A stretch of DNA of 64,000 nucleotides. Source: Bacillus sp. SJS (GTDB lineage: Bacteria > Bacillota > Bacilli > Bacillales > Bacillaceae). Each line of letters opens with the position of its first letter. The stretch's first letter is position 1. The notes under the pieces were generated by a model. The model did no database searches. It was not told the origin of the DNA and worked only from the letters and a program-made list of their open reading frames with translations. The translations under genes were made by a program, and so were the position numbers. The DNA is taken from NCBI RefSeq assembly GCF_000732485.2, contig NZ_JAQV02000024.1, positions 1-64,000 on the forward strand, written 5' to 3'. Shown in pieces: positions 54,473 to 63,542 of this stretch.

Positions 54473-54635
54473 TTTTGTCTGATTTTGATTTGCGTTTAAG
54501 CTCTTCCTTCAATTCATAAATTTTGGCGGAATTTCCATCACCGAATTCGCTGCCAAACTCCTGCTCCAGAAGATCAGCATTCATTGGCTTTTTATGATTT
54601 TGAAGGTCTTTGCTTTTGACGTGCTTTTTACTCAT
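54462..54635 (-). CDS. 57-aa Lys-rich small protein
   Basis: MSKKHVKSKDLQNHKKPMNA at the start, EQEFGSEFGDGNSAKIYELK in the middle, and a poly-Lys end. GGAGAG precedes the ATG, which overlaps the stop of the 55-aa gene (ATGA). The EFGSEFG block loosely recalls gamma-SASP protease sites. No family assigned. Confidence 0.65.
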   Translation of the reverse strand: MSKKHVKSKDLQNHKKPMNADLLEQEFGSEFGDGNSAKIYELKEELKRKSKSDKKKK

Positions 54636-54799
54636 CGGTTACTCTCCGACTTGCCCTGCATTCCTTTTTTGGAATTGCGGTTTGCATATTTTTGAGGGTT
54701 CTCATGATTAAATTCTGCAGCAAACTCTGTCTTTGCCATGCTTTCGGATGGAGTGTTGTTGTTTTTTAGAGCTTGATGGCTTGCAGCTTTTCGTTTCAT
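54632..54799 (-). CDS. 55-aa small protein, possibly spore-related
   Basis: MKRKAASHQALKNNNTPSES, then KTEFAAEFNHENPQKYANR and a basic end. GGGGGA lies before the ATG. TEFAAE resembles the TEFASE germination-protease site of gamma-type SASPs, with Asn/Gln-rich surroundings. This is suggestive only. First gene of an overlapping pair. Confidence 0.65.
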   Translation of the reverse strand: MKRKAASHQALKNNNTPSESMAKTEFAAEFNHENPQKYANRNSKKGMQGKSESNR

Positions 54800-54890
54800 A
54801 AACATCCCCCTAAAAATTGAATGTACAGCAGCGGAATCATCCGCAAGGTTAGTTTAATCCGGTTTTATCTTTTTCATCCTTCCAGTTTCT

Positions 54891-55031
54891 TCAGTTCTGT
54901 TCCTGCTGGCCATACGCAATCAGCACAATTTCTTCGCCCGTCCGGCTGCGGAAGTCTTCTTCAAACTGCTGCAGCTGACTAAGCTCTTCCGGATTCAATT
55001 CTGCAACCGGAAATTGCTTTTTAGCATTCAT
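54891..55031 (-). CDS. 46-aa acidic small protein
   Basis: ATG behind GGGGAG. MNAKKQFPVAELNPEELSQL and an acidic helix (QQFEEDFRSRTGEEIV) with a short hydrophobic end (VLIAYG). Third small gene in a row on this strand, upstream of the overlapping pair and downstream of ktrD. Confidence 0.6.
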   Translation of the reverse strand: MNAKKQFPVAELNPEELSQLQQFEEDFRSRTGEEIVLIAYGQQEQN

Positions 55032-55118
55032 CCCTTATCACTCCCCTCACCTATGAGTGTTTCCTTCACTGGAATTCTTATGAATGCAAGGAGAGAACGA
55101 GAGGCTTAATTCTAATTA

Positions 55119-56465
55119 TTATCCAATAATGATTCTTTCGGTAGGATATTTGAAATTGGCTTCAATTTCCTTCTTCCCCATCATAAGAAGGAGAGTAACA
55201 ATTCCGATTCTGCCGATGAACATTAGTAAAATGATGATGATCTTTCCAATAGTACTCAAATCCGCTGTTATTCCAAGTGACAGCCCCGTCGTACCGAAGG
55301 CTGATGACACTTCAAACAGGATCTCAAGAAGTGTAAAAGGCTCTGTTGCTGCCAAAATAATAGTGGAAACAAAGCAAATCATCACAGCAACAATGGTTAC
55401 AACAAGGGACTTTGTAATATCAGCTTCATGGACTTCTCTTTTGAAGAGCTTTAAGGATTTAGCTCCCCGGGCAAAGTGATAAATAAAGAGAAGATTAAGC
55501 GCAAACGTGGTTGTCCTGATCCCTCCTCCAACAGAACTCGGTGAAGCACCGATAAACATGAGCAGGCACATAAACAGCAGAGTGGAATCACTAAACTGTG
55601 ACACATCCATCGTCGCAAGGCCGCCGCTTCTCGTTGTTGATGACTGAAAAAGTGCGTAAAACAAGGATTCATGCCAGGGTTTATCTTTGAAAAAATGCTG
55701 AGAATCAAGGAGCAGGATGCCAATCGTTCCAAAGGCAAGCAAACCAAGAAATGTTATGGATGTTACTTTGGCAAAAAGTGTAAACCGGTGTTTTTTTTCA
55801 TGAAAGAGATACGTTTTAAGCTCAATTAAAACGGGAAATCCAATTGCTCCCAGCGTCAAAAGCAAAATATTAATAAACTGTATGAAATAATCCTTTGCAA
55901 AGGGGATGAGCGATTGCCCGGTAATATCAAACCCTCCATTTGTCGTTGCACTGACTGAAGCAAAAAAGCCATGAAGATATGCTTCCTGCCAATCAGGATA
56001 ATATTTAAGCATATATGTACCCAGAATAAGCCCGCCAACAATTTCAATAGCCAGAATTAAAATAAGAATTTGTTTCAAGAGGTTTACCAGGCCTGAAAGG
56101 TTTGACTGATTCTGATCGGTCATGATCAGCTTTCTTTCCTTCAGTCCAATCCGCCGTCTTAAAACCAGCCATATAAATGTGCTTAATGTCATAATTCCGA
56201 TGCCTCCGAATTGGAGAATGAAGGCAAGAATAAAGTAACCTGGTGTCGTAAATGTATCTTTAATAGATATAGTAGAAAGTCCGGTGACACTTACAGCACT
56301 AACCGAGGTAAATAAAGCATCAATAAATGTCCATTCCGCTTCCGGTCTCCTGGCCAGGGGCAGGCTTAATAGCAGGATGGAAACCGTTACTGCAATAAAA
56401 TAGTATGTCACAATAATTTTGGCAGGTGAAAGCTTCTGCCTTCTAAGCCTCAGATCAATTCGCAT
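55119..56465 (-). CDS. ktrD: KtrD, Ktr/Trk-type potassium channel subunit
   Basis: 448 aa with four M1-P-M2 repeats; selectivity-filter glycines are visible in SVSAVSVTGLST, SVSATTNGGFD, QSSTTRSGGLAT and SSAFGTTGLSLG. KtrD is the low-affinity membrane subunit that pairs with the RCK subunit KtrC, not encoded here. Location beside htpX, as in B. subtilis. Confidence 0.93.
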   Translation of the reverse strand: MRIDLRLRRQKLSPAKIIVTYYFIAVTVSILLLSLPLARRPEAEWTFIDALFTSVSAVSVTGLSTISIKDTFTTPGYFILAFILQFGGIGIMTLSTFIWLVLRRRIGLKERKLIMTDQNQSNLSGLVNLLKQILILILAIEIVGGLILGTYMLKYYPDWQEAYLHGFFASVSATTNGGFDITGQSLIPFAKDYFIQFINILLLTLGAIGFPVLIELKTYLFHEKKHRFTLFAKVTSITFLGLLAFGTIGILLLDSQHFFKDKPWHESLFYALFQSSTTRSGGLATMDVSQFSDSTLLFMCLLMFIGASPSSVGGGIRTTTFALNLLFIYHFARGAKSLKLFKREVHEADITKSLVVTIVAVMICFVSTIILAATEPFTLLEILFEVSSAFGTTGLSLGITADLSTIGKIIIILLMFIGRIGIVTLLLMMGKKEIEANFKYPTERIIIG

Positions 56466-56539
56466 AAGTAACCATCCTTTTTTTGATCAGCTTCCGGTAA
56501 AAAAATAAGGGATTTAAAAAACCCTTTTAAAACTTTTAG

Positions 56540-56554
56540 TGTAAAGCGTTTACA
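56540..56554. promoter_or_regulatory. CRE-like dyad (TGTAAAGCGTTTACA)
   Basis: TGTAAA-GCG-TTTACA lies between divergent ktrD and the chemoreceptor gene. It resembles the CcpA cre consensus TGWAANCGNTNWCA, but with one extra base between half-sites. Confidence 0.45.
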
Positions 56555-56647
56555 AGCCATAGGGCTTTGCATTAAAATATGATTATTAAATTTATACCAA
56601 TTTTCCTATTTTTTTCAACAAAATTCGAGTGAACGGGGTTCAAAACA

Positions 56648-58369
56648 ATGTACTTGAGCAAAAAATCATCAATCGGCCGGAAATATGGACTAGTCTTTTA
56701 TACTTGCCTTACTCTAATCATTATTGCCTTTATCTTTATTTTATTTTCCTTATCCTCAACTCTTCAAACCGTTAAAACAGCAGAGAGAAAGTCCGATGAT
56801 GCATTAAAAGTCGCTGCTGCCTCCGCAATTTTCAAGCAAAAATACATCGTGATCACTGATTACCTGACAAAGGCGGCACCTGAAAATGAGAGCGCCTACA
56901 CAGATCAGGTAAAGGAAATGAATCAAACATTCAGCCAGTTGAAAAACAGCATATCCAACAAAGAACAGGTGCTGCTTCTTAATGCCGCCAAATTGATGAA
57001 TGGCGAGCTGGATAAATTGTTTGAAAACCGCATAAAAACAGAGCTTCAGGCGGTGTCAAGCAAAGGCGGTGTTTTGGACCCCCTGAAACAAATTGAGCTT
57101 CAAAACCGTGCTGCTGTAATTAGGGACGTCAGTAATGAAAAGCTGATGGCACTTGGAAGACTGATTTCAGATGACAGAACGAAGATGATCGGTCAAACTG
57201 AACAAAATTCCAAAAACCAAATCTTGCTTTCTTCAGGGTTTATTGCAGCCTCGATTCTGTTATCAGCTCTTTTGCTGTCGGTTGTAAGCAGAAGAATCCG
57301 CAAACAGCTCTCACAGGCTGTCAGCATGTGCAAGGAGCTTGCAGCAGGCAATCTCCTTACAGAGGATTTGCATTTTAATTCTAAAGATGAAACGGAAGAT
57401 ATCTCGGTTGCGATGAACAGTCTTAAAGCGGAGCTTAAACGTTCGATTCAGGAGATCTTCGCCCTTTCAGAGCAAGTCAGAGGGATGTCCGGTCATTTGA
57501 AGGAAAACACTGAATCAACCTCTGAGGGTACCGATCAGATAACACAGTCCATCCTCCAATTAGCTTCGGGTTCTGAACAGCAGGTGCAATCCATTCAGCA
57601 GGCAGCATCATCCGTTACTATGATTGCCGCACAGCTGAATGTCGCAGCAGCAGAATCAAATGAAGCAAGCCTTTTGAGTGCTGATTCATCCGTTAAAATC
57701 AAACAAGGCAAAAACCATGCAAACGATGTAATGATTCAGATGGAAACCATCTTGAATCATGTAGAACGTCTCGAGAAAACCATTCACAATCTTGAAGAAA
57801 AATCACAAACAATTACGGCCATTGCCTCCATGATCACAAATATTTCAGAACAGACCAATTTGCTTGCACTAAATGCAGCCATTGAAGCTGCCAGAGCAGG
57901 CGAGCACGGTAAAGGATTTGGCGTTGTTGCATCAGAAGTGAGAAAATTAGCTGAGCAGACCGCAGGCGCAGCAGGCAGCATTCAGGAAATCCTTCAATCA
58001 ACCCAGCTGGAAACAGCTTCTGCTTCTAAGCTTATGAAAGAGAGCTCCGAAGCTGTTGCAAAGGGAAACCAGCTGGTTTTAGGAGTCGATGAATCATTTA
58101 AAATCATCTCTACTCATATTAAACAGCTGGAGAAAAAAAGTCAGGAGGCTGAAAAAGCTGTTCTGAGCGTTAAGAAACAGATGGATGTCCTTAATGATGC
58201 AACTGGCCATATCGAAAATGTCAGCAGATTGACGAATGAGAGCATTGAACATATCGCAGCCACGACTGAAGAACAAAATGCTGTTATGCAGGAAATGCTT
58301 AATTCCTCCCATGTGCTATCATCGCTTTCAAAGAAATTCCGAGCTTCTTTTTCAGCCTACAAAATATGA
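56648..58369 (+). CDS. Methyl-accepting chemotaxis protein
   Basis: 573 aa: TM1 (~17-38), an extracellular all-helical sensor domain (~39-185), TM2 (~190-212), HAMP (~212-265), then the signalling domain with the tip motif [26 protein letters not shown]. Signals through CheW/CheA. Ligand unknown; the sensor is a four-helix-bundle type. Its neighbour ktrD is divergent. Confidence 0.95.
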   Translation: MYLSKKSSIGRKYGLVFYTCLTLIIIAFIFILFSLSSTLQTVKTAERKSDDALKVAAASAIFKQKYIVITDYLTKAAPENESAYTDQVKEMNQTFSQLKNSISNKEQVLLLNAAKLMNGELDKLFENRIKTELQAVSSKGGVLDPLKQIELQNRAAVIRDVSNEKLMALGRLISDDRTKMIGQTEQNSKNQILLSSGFIAASILLSALLLSVVSRRIRKQLSQAVSMCKELAAGNLLTEDLHFNSKDETEDISVAMNSLKAELKRSIQEIFALSEQVRGMSGHLKENTESTSEGTDQITQSILQLASGSEQQVQSIQQAASSVTMIAAQLNVAAAESNEASLLSADSSVKIKQGKNHANDVMIQMETILNHVERLEKTIHNLEEKSQTITAIASMITNISEQTNLLALNAAIEAARAGEHGKGFGVVASEVRKLAEQTAGAAGSIQEILQSTQLETASASKLMKESSEAVAKGNQLVLGVDESFKIISTHIKQLEKKSQEAEKAVLSVKKQMDVLNDATGHIENVSRLTNESIEHIAATTEEQNAVMQEMLNSSHVLSSLSKKFRASFSAYKI

Positions 58370-58400
58370 AAAGCTGGCCTCAAGTGAGGTCAGCTTTTTT
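58370..58400. terminator. Terminator between the chemoreceptor gene and htpX
   Basis: AAAGCTGACC-type stem (AAAGCTGGCCTC-AAGT-GAGGTCAGCTTT) followed by TTTT; serves converging genes. Confidence 0.8.
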
Positions 58401-58423
58401 TAGCAGCTTGCGCTTTTCCTGGA

Positions 58424-59302
58424 TTAACGCTGTTCCAATCTAGCAATCCGATCCTGAAGGTCAGGGTGTGTGGAGAAAATGGAACGTTTTCGTTTGCTGA
58501 TTATTTTCAGAGTAGCAAGAGAAGTATCATCATCTCTTGTGCGCTGAGTATAGTTCTGAAGGCTTCTTAATGCATGAATCATTTTATCTTTACCTGCAAA
58601 GTCCGCTCCGCCGCGGTCAGCATGGTATTCGCGGTAGCGCGAGAAGGCAAATACGACAAGACTTCCCAAAATAGAGAAAAGGATCTGGAATACCAAAATC
58701 GCAATAAAATGGACAACTCCTGCAAGTTCTTCGCGGACAAATCTTGATACTGCCCATGCGGCAACTCTTGCGAGGAACACGACAAATGTATTGACAATCC
58801 CTTGCAGAAGGGTCATCGTCACCATATCTCCATTAACAATATGGGCAATTTCATGGGCAAGAACACCATCAATAGCATCCTCATCCATTTCTTCAAGCAA
58901 GCCGGTTGATACTGCTACGAGAGAGCGGTTCTTGGAAGGACCTGTAGCAAATGCATTTACCTCCGGTGAGCGGTAAATCCCAACCTCCGGCATGACCCGC
59001 ATACCTGCAGTCCGTGCAAGTTGATGAACGCGTTCGACAAGGTCTCTTTCAATAGGGGAAAGATTGTCTTCAGGTTTTAATACCTGAACCCCCATCATCA
59101 TTTTCGCCATCCAGCGGGAAATGGCCAGGGAGAATAAAGAACCTGTAAAACCTACAACTGCACTGAAGGCAAGCAAAGTTACAAGGTCGATTCCGCCAGA
59201 AGCCGTTATATAGTTGCCAACGCCTAAAACGGATAGAACGATCCCTATTGTTGTAATGACCAGGATGTTGGTTAATATGAATAATCCAATTCGTTTAAAC
59301 AT
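58424..59302 (-). CDS. htpX: HtpX, membrane zinc metalloprotease
   Basis: 292 aa: two N-terminal transmembrane helices, the zinc site [15 protein letters not shown] (HExxH, ~residue 140), then two further helices and the [12 protein letters not shown] third-ligand Glu. It degrades misfolded membrane proteins. Divergent from ykrK, whose product controls it in B. subtilis. Confidence 0.95.
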   Translation of the reverse strand: MFKRIGLFILTNILVITTIGIVLSVLGVGNYITASGGIDLVTLLAFSAVVGFTGSLFSLAISRWMAKMMMGVQVLKPEDNLSPIERDLVERVHQLARTAGMRVMPEVGIYRSPEVNAFATGPSKNRSLVAVSTGLLEEMDEDAIDGVLAHEIAHIVNGDMVTMTLLQGIVNTFVVFLARVAAWAVSRFVREELAGVVHFIAILVFQILFSILGSLVVFAFSRYREYHADRGGADFAGKDKMIHALRSLQNYTQRTRDDDTSLATLKIISKRKRSIFSTHPDLQDRIARLEQR

Positions 59303-59430
59303 TTTTCACCTCATAGTTTCAAGTTCATATGAACTTATTATACAATAATTATAATTCCATCTTCATTGTATGACAAGTATTAGGGTTTCAGAAGAGGAAA
59401 CAAAGAACAGGATGATAAAAGAGGTGCACG

Positions 59431-60120
59431 ATGAAAGAACCTAAACTTACCCGGCTGGAGATGTCAGGGCTGCTTCACGCACTTGATCTTCAGAATGGAT
59501 TAGAGCTTGAGAATTTTCTCAGCAAATGGAATCAGCATGCCAGTGTAATTTTGCCGGATTTCGTAAAACGATTTAAACGCAGCAGCGGAGCCGTTACAGG
59601 ACTCTCCACAAATGACATTGTTGCTCTAGGTAACCTTTGTGAGCTGACAACCTTTAAGTCCACATCCATTCAAAACTGGATTAAGCGCGACATCAAAGGC
59701 CTGATTGGGCACCCCGAGCTTGGAAAAAAATATTCGATTGACCAAGCTGTCATTCTGCTGATTGTAAGAGATCTAAAAGCCACCTATGATTTTGAAACAA
59801 TCCGGAAAATGCTAAACAGGCTTTTCAACACCATTTCAGACAGGACAGACGACCTGATCAGCCCTGTTGATTATTATGAGGCATATGCGGTCGTACTGGA
59901 TAAACTGCTCAATGAAGCTTTTCATTTTCCTCCAGCGAGTGATATTGAAGAAAAAATAGAGCTGGAAGCAGAGATTATCCGGACTGCATTTCCCTCTATA
60001 CCGGATCAAAACTGGACGCTGATCAAACCAGTCCTCGTTCTGACTGTATTCTCTGTCCTCTACTCTCACCTGCTAAGCAGAGCTCAAGCATACCAGGAAA
60101 ATCATCTGGATACGCTGTAA
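59431..60120 (+). CDS. ykrK: YkrK, DUF1836 regulator of htpX
   Basis: 229 aa with a MerR-like DUF1836 N-terminal region (SIQNWIKRDIKGLIGHPELGKKYSIDQAVILLIVRDLK at ~75-115). In B. subtilis YkrK represses htpX. The divergent arrangement with ~130 bp between is conserved here. AGAGGTG precedes the ATG. Confidence 0.88.
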   Translation: MKEPKLTRLEMSGLLHALDLQNGLELENFLSKWNQHASVILPDFVKRFKRSSGAVTGLSTNDIVALGNLCELTTFKSTSIQNWIKRDIKGLIGHPELGKKYSIDQAVILLIVRDLKATYDFETIRKMLNRLFNTISDRTDDLISPVDYYEAYAVVLDKLLNEAFHFPPASDIEEKIELEAEIIRTAFPSIPDQNWTLIKPVLVLTVFSVLYSHLLSRAQAYQENHLDTL

Positions 60121-60322
60121 CAAATGGAGCGAATTTTTCATTAAAAAAGACAGCAGAATGCTACCCGCTTTTCTAGCTTTCACCAGAGTACCTTCAGATA
60201 TTACCTGCATGGTAAACTTAGTCCCTTGGTTTTCCATGAATAGTTTGAAACGTATGATTAAAAATAGAGGTACAGCCTTGAAGCTGTGATTGATTGTAAA
60301 AGAGGAAGGAGGAGAAGACGAA

Positions 60323-60517
60323 ATGGCAAGAACAAATAAACTGCTCGTACCTGGAGCAGAACAAGCCCTTAACCAGTTTAAAATGGAAGTAGCACAAGAA
60401 TTCGGAGTATCACTCGGAAAAGACACGACTTCCCGTTCAAATGGCTCTGTAGGCGGCGAGATGACAAAACGGCTTATTGCCCAGGCACAGCAAAGCCAGC
60501 ATGGAAAAACTGAATAA
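60323..60517 (+). CDS. sspD: SspD, alpha/beta-type small acid-soluble spore protein
   Basis: 64 aa. The first SASP signature is around [11 protein letters not shown] (the germination-protease site) and the second is [17 protein letters not shown]. It coats and protects spore DNA. Its place next to ykrK identifies it as SspD. AGGAGGAG upstream; SigG promoter elements were not resolved by eye. Confidence 0.96.
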   Translation: MARTNKLLVPGAEQALNQFKMEVAQEFGVSLGKDTTSRSNGSVGGEMTKRLIAQAQQSQHGKTE

Positions 60518-60521
60518 TAAT

Positions 60522-60558
60522 GGATGGATCGCCGTGTTAATCTGCACGGCGATCATTA
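60522..60558. terminator. sspD terminator
   Basis: GATCGCCGTG-TTAATCTG-CACGGCGATC with A/T flanks, between sspD and rsgI, which converge. Confidence 0.85.
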
Positions 60559-60587
60559 TATGTAGAACACTGTACTTTAGAATGAGA

Positions 60588-62048
60588 TTATTTCAGCTGA
60601 TCTTGCTTTATGTTTTCTTCATTAGGCTCTATAAATGTGCTGCTATCAGATGCAGGATTCAATTCCTGCAGCGCCGGATCAGGCTCTTGATTAAGCCCTT
60701 GTTCCAGATTTTTTTCAGGCTCTTGCTCAAGATTGTTTTCATTTTTTTTAACGTCCGGTGCAGAATAATTTTCATCCGTTTTATTTGAAGGGCTCTTAAC
60801 TCGCCCATTCAGTTTTTTTGCGTTGCTTTTTTCTTTATTATAGGGCTCTTCTGCAGCTTTTTGTATTTGCTTGTTTGCTTTGCGCTGATCCTTATTCTTT
60901 TCATTTTTACGAAATTCGTCTTTTAGCTGCTTATCTTTTTTTTTATTATTCTCATCTTCGTCATCATAATCCTCTGAATGAGAATCGTCGTTCTCTTCCT
61001 TTTCCCAATCATCCTCGCCAGAATCCTCATCTTCATGGATAAAGCCTCTTTGCTCTGTATTATTCTCATTGCGTTCCTGCTTAGGAGCAGGAATAGGAGC
61101 AGGCTCATCGCGTTTAGGCGGGACAGCTGGGGGCTGCTTCCCCTTCTTTTCCATTTCTTTTAAAGCCTTCGGGTCAGGCTCTTGTTTACCGGTGGCAGGT
61201 TTTTGTTTACTGGTGGCTGGTTTTTGGTCACGGCATGATGGTGCCTTGCACGTTTTATCATCTGATTCAGGTTTGCTTTCTTTCACTTTCGGAGCTGGAG
61301 TAATGGAATTGTCTGGTTTTTCGCCAGGTACAGGCTTGTTCTCTTTATCGTCAGAAGATTTGCCTCTCTTCTCAGACGGTTTGTGATTTCGAATGTACGT
61401 GCCTGTAGATACTCCTTCAGATTTCGCTTTTTTACGTGTTTCCATATCTGATTGAACGGTTTCGATTATAAGCGGATCTGCTTTGTATGTGCTTTTCATC
61501 ATTTGCACACGATTGAGCAGATTTGCTTCGAATTTTTTATCATTCTTGCGGTCGACAACTGTGGTAATGAAGATTTCTTTGCCGCTTTTCGTATATCCCA
61601 TTGTTCTGCTTTGATTAATGATGCTATTGACCACTGACTGGAAACCTTGTTTGTTCCAGTTAGGGAAAGATGAAAGAAGTTTCTCGCCGTCTTCATTCAG
61701 AGGCTCTAATTTAACCACTTCCATGTTTCCGTTGATCGCTAGCTCAAAGCTGGGATTGATATCGATCGTCATGTAGGCATAAACTTTGTCTGAATTAAAA
61801 ACTGGATACAAGCTGAAGAAAATTAAAATAATAGCGATAGCTGTAACAAATCCAATCCTTAATTGCTGCAACCCGAATAAGCCACGGCGTTTTGGAGAAG
61901 CAGCTCTGGACGCTTCGGCAGCGTTAAACGTAATTTCTTCTCCTAGCTGATAGTGGCTTTTCACATCCCGGGTTTTGACAAAGTGCCCGTCTGCTGTAAG
62001 GACAATTGCAAAATCATCCTTCAGATCGATGATGACCCCTCGTTTCAT
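60588..62048 (-). CDS. rsgI: RsgI, anti-sigma-I factor with long disordered ectodomain
   Basis: 486 aa. Residues ~1-55 form the RsgI N-terminal sigma-binding domain (MKRGVIIDLKDDFAIVLTAD), ~63-86 are a transmembrane helix, and ~90-200 the conserved RsgI extracellular core (AYMTIDINPSFELAINGNMEV). From ~200 the chain is a Pro/Lys/Glu/Asp-rich, repetitive, disordered tail of nearly 290 residues. B. subtilis RsgI is shorter. No carbohydrate-binding module is visible at the end, unlike clostridial RsgI. ATGA overlap with sigI. Confidence 0.92.
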   Translation of the reverse strand: MKRGVIIDLKDDFAIVLTADGHFVKTRDVKSHYQLGEEITFNAAEASRAASPKRRGLFGLQQLRIGFVTAIAIILIFFSLYPVFNSDKVYAYMTIDINPSFELAINGNMEVVKLEPLNEDGEKLLSSFPNWNKQGFQSVVNSIINQSRTMGYTKSGKEIFITTVVDRKNDKKFEANLLNRVQMMKSTYKADPLIIETVQSDMETRKKAKSEGVSTGTYIRNHKPSEKRGKSSDDKENKPVPGEKPDNSITPAPKVKESKPESDDKTCKAPSCRDQKPATSKQKPATGKQEPDPKALKEMEKKGKQPPAVPPKRDEPAPIPAPKQERNENNTEQRGFIHEDEDSGEDDWEKEENDDSHSEDYDDEDENNKKKDKQLKDEFRKNEKNKDQRKANKQIQKAAEEPYNKEKSNAKKLNGRVKSPSNKTDENYSAPDVKKNENNLEQEPEKNLEQGLNQEPDPALQELNPASDSSTFIEPNEENIKQDQLK

Positions 62049-62800
62049 GCTTCAAGCACTCCTTTAATGTAATCCTTAAGATAAAGATAGTCCCCAGTCA
62101 TAATAACGGCCATGGCGATAATGTACTTTCTATTCCGTTCCACGGTTTTTCGGCTAACGGAAACAAGTTTTTCCAGCTGCTTGACCGGGAGCTGTTTTTT
62201 CTGAAAAAGAATTTTTACTAATTCATCATGCTCAACAAGTATTTGCGCAACTTGAATTGCATTCTGCCTTGCATCAATATGCTTTGGAGAATGATCAATC
62301 AGGTCCGCAATGGTCAAGCTGAATTCTTTAAGGACTCCCTGAAAATGGAGGATCTCTTCTTTCCTGTGTTCCTGTTCTACTAACTTTTGATATTCATCAA
62401 TGGATAAATCCGCTTCAATTTTACTTTGGGATGCTTCTCCCTCTTCATGTTCCTGCAAATCCATATTGACGGTTTGTGCATTTCGGGCTTCTTTACGGAT
62501 ATAATCAATCACTTTTCTCTTAATGATCAGTTCTGCAAATGCAAGGAGTGAGTTTCCCCGCTCTGTTGAATACTTTTCAATGGCTTCATTGAAGGCGATT
62601 AATCCTATACTGAATTCATCATCTGTTTCGTCTATGTACCTTTTGCAAACAGATGAAACGGTCTTTGCAATAAAGGGTTTATATTGGTCGATCAATTTAT
62701 TTTGCAAATCCAAATCTCCATTTTGGATTTTGAACACGCTGTCTTCTAGTGTATTTTTTTTCCTGCCATATTTGAATAAAAGGCTGAGCAACGGTTTCAC
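62045..62800 (-). CDS. sigI: SigI, heat-stress-related alternative sigma factor
   Basis: 251 aa: region 2 includes FSIGLIAFNEAIEKYSTERGNSLLAFAELIIKRKVIDYIRK, and a C-terminal HTH follows (VKQLEKLVSVSRKTVERNRKYIIAM). GTG start with GGGAG upstream. Forms an operon with its anti-sigma rsgI. Confidence 0.95.
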   Translation of the reverse strand: MKPLLSLLFKYGRKKNTLEDSVFKIQNGDLDLQNKLIDQYKPFIAKTVSSVCKRYIDETDDEFSIGLIAFNEAIEKYSTERGNSLLAFAELIIKRKVIDYIRKEARNAQTVNMDLQEHEEGEASQSKIEADLSIDEYQKLVEQEHRKEEILHFQGVLKEFSLTIADLIDHSPKHIDARQNAIQVAQILVEHDELVKILFQKKQLPVKQLEKLVSVSRKTVERNRKYIIAMAVIMTGDYLYLKDYIKGVLEA

Positions 62801-63163
62801 CTCAGTTTCTCCCGATCATACTGCGTTAATCATAGCTAAATTATGAATAGAGCGCAAAGGAAGAAATTTGGAATTATCTATATAACCCGCACCAATGCTT
62901 GATACAGCCCTTTTTCACAGACGAAAAAACATGGATTCAAAAGACATCTTTACATCATTTCAGCCATTTTTTTATCAAAAGCCTACTGTATAAGGGGTTT
63001 CGTATGGTTTTGTTACTGTAATGTAACTTTAATGAAATATTATTTCCTGAAAAGAGATTCACCGTGACCGTTCTGAATAGACACCAAAAAGGTTTAATTA
63101 CCCACGACTAATGACACACATACTATATCCTTTAAATGACGTTTTCACCTCCTACTAATACGT

Positions 63164-63194
63164 TTCGCCCTTTATAGACTGTTTAAGGGGGAGA
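63164..63194 (-). promoter_or_regulatory. Candidate SigI-dependent promoter of sigI-rsgI
   Basis: The reverse strand reads TCTCCCCC (a -35-like C-run), 19 bases, then CGAA (-10-like). The motifs are as I recall for SigI promoters, but the spacing is long and the distance to the sigI start (~360 bp) would imply a long leader. Confidence 0.25.
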
Positions 63195-63464
63195 CCTGAA
63201 AAAAACTTTTCTTTTGAGTCTAAATACCCGATGAAGTCTGTTTTAAAAAACTTTCAAAACTCTTTCGTACGTTGAGTTTCCGGATACCGTAATAGATTTG
63301 TAACAAAACAAGCCACAAGAATGGAGCTGTTATCGGGAACGTGCTATTGGACAGGCAATCTTTCTGCCCTGTTATGTCTCACCCTTCCTGCTGCTTCAAG
63401 AACCAGTAAGACGCCCCCCCTTCAGACAGACTGTCCATTGCCAAAGCACCAATGAGGCAAAATA

Positions 63465-63505
63465 AAACCCCAAGATCACTCATACCGCGAGCGTTCTTGG
63501 GGCCG
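63465..63505 (-). terminator. Terminator of the TerC-family gene
   Basis: CCCCAAGA and TCTTGGGG flank a ~17-nt inner region that is itself partly paired (CCGCGAGCG), with T-rich sequence towards lower coordinates. Confidence 0.7.
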
Positions 63506-63542
63506 TTTTTCTCAATTGGTTTTTTAAAAACAAATCCTTTTT

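Larger units (their letters stand above)
62801..63542. other. Upstream region of sigI, about 740 bp
   Basis: Mostly AT-rich non-coding DNA. It contains the sigI leader, a possible SigI promoter near 63164-63194, and the ykoY terminator at 63465-63505. A 44-codon frame at about 63320-63454 lacks a ribosome binding site and is not called. Confidence 0.4.

Noticed and set aside
63320-63454. 44-codon plus-strand frame upstream of ykoY terminator
   Set aside because: No ribosome binding site, unnatural composition, not associated with any promoter I can see.
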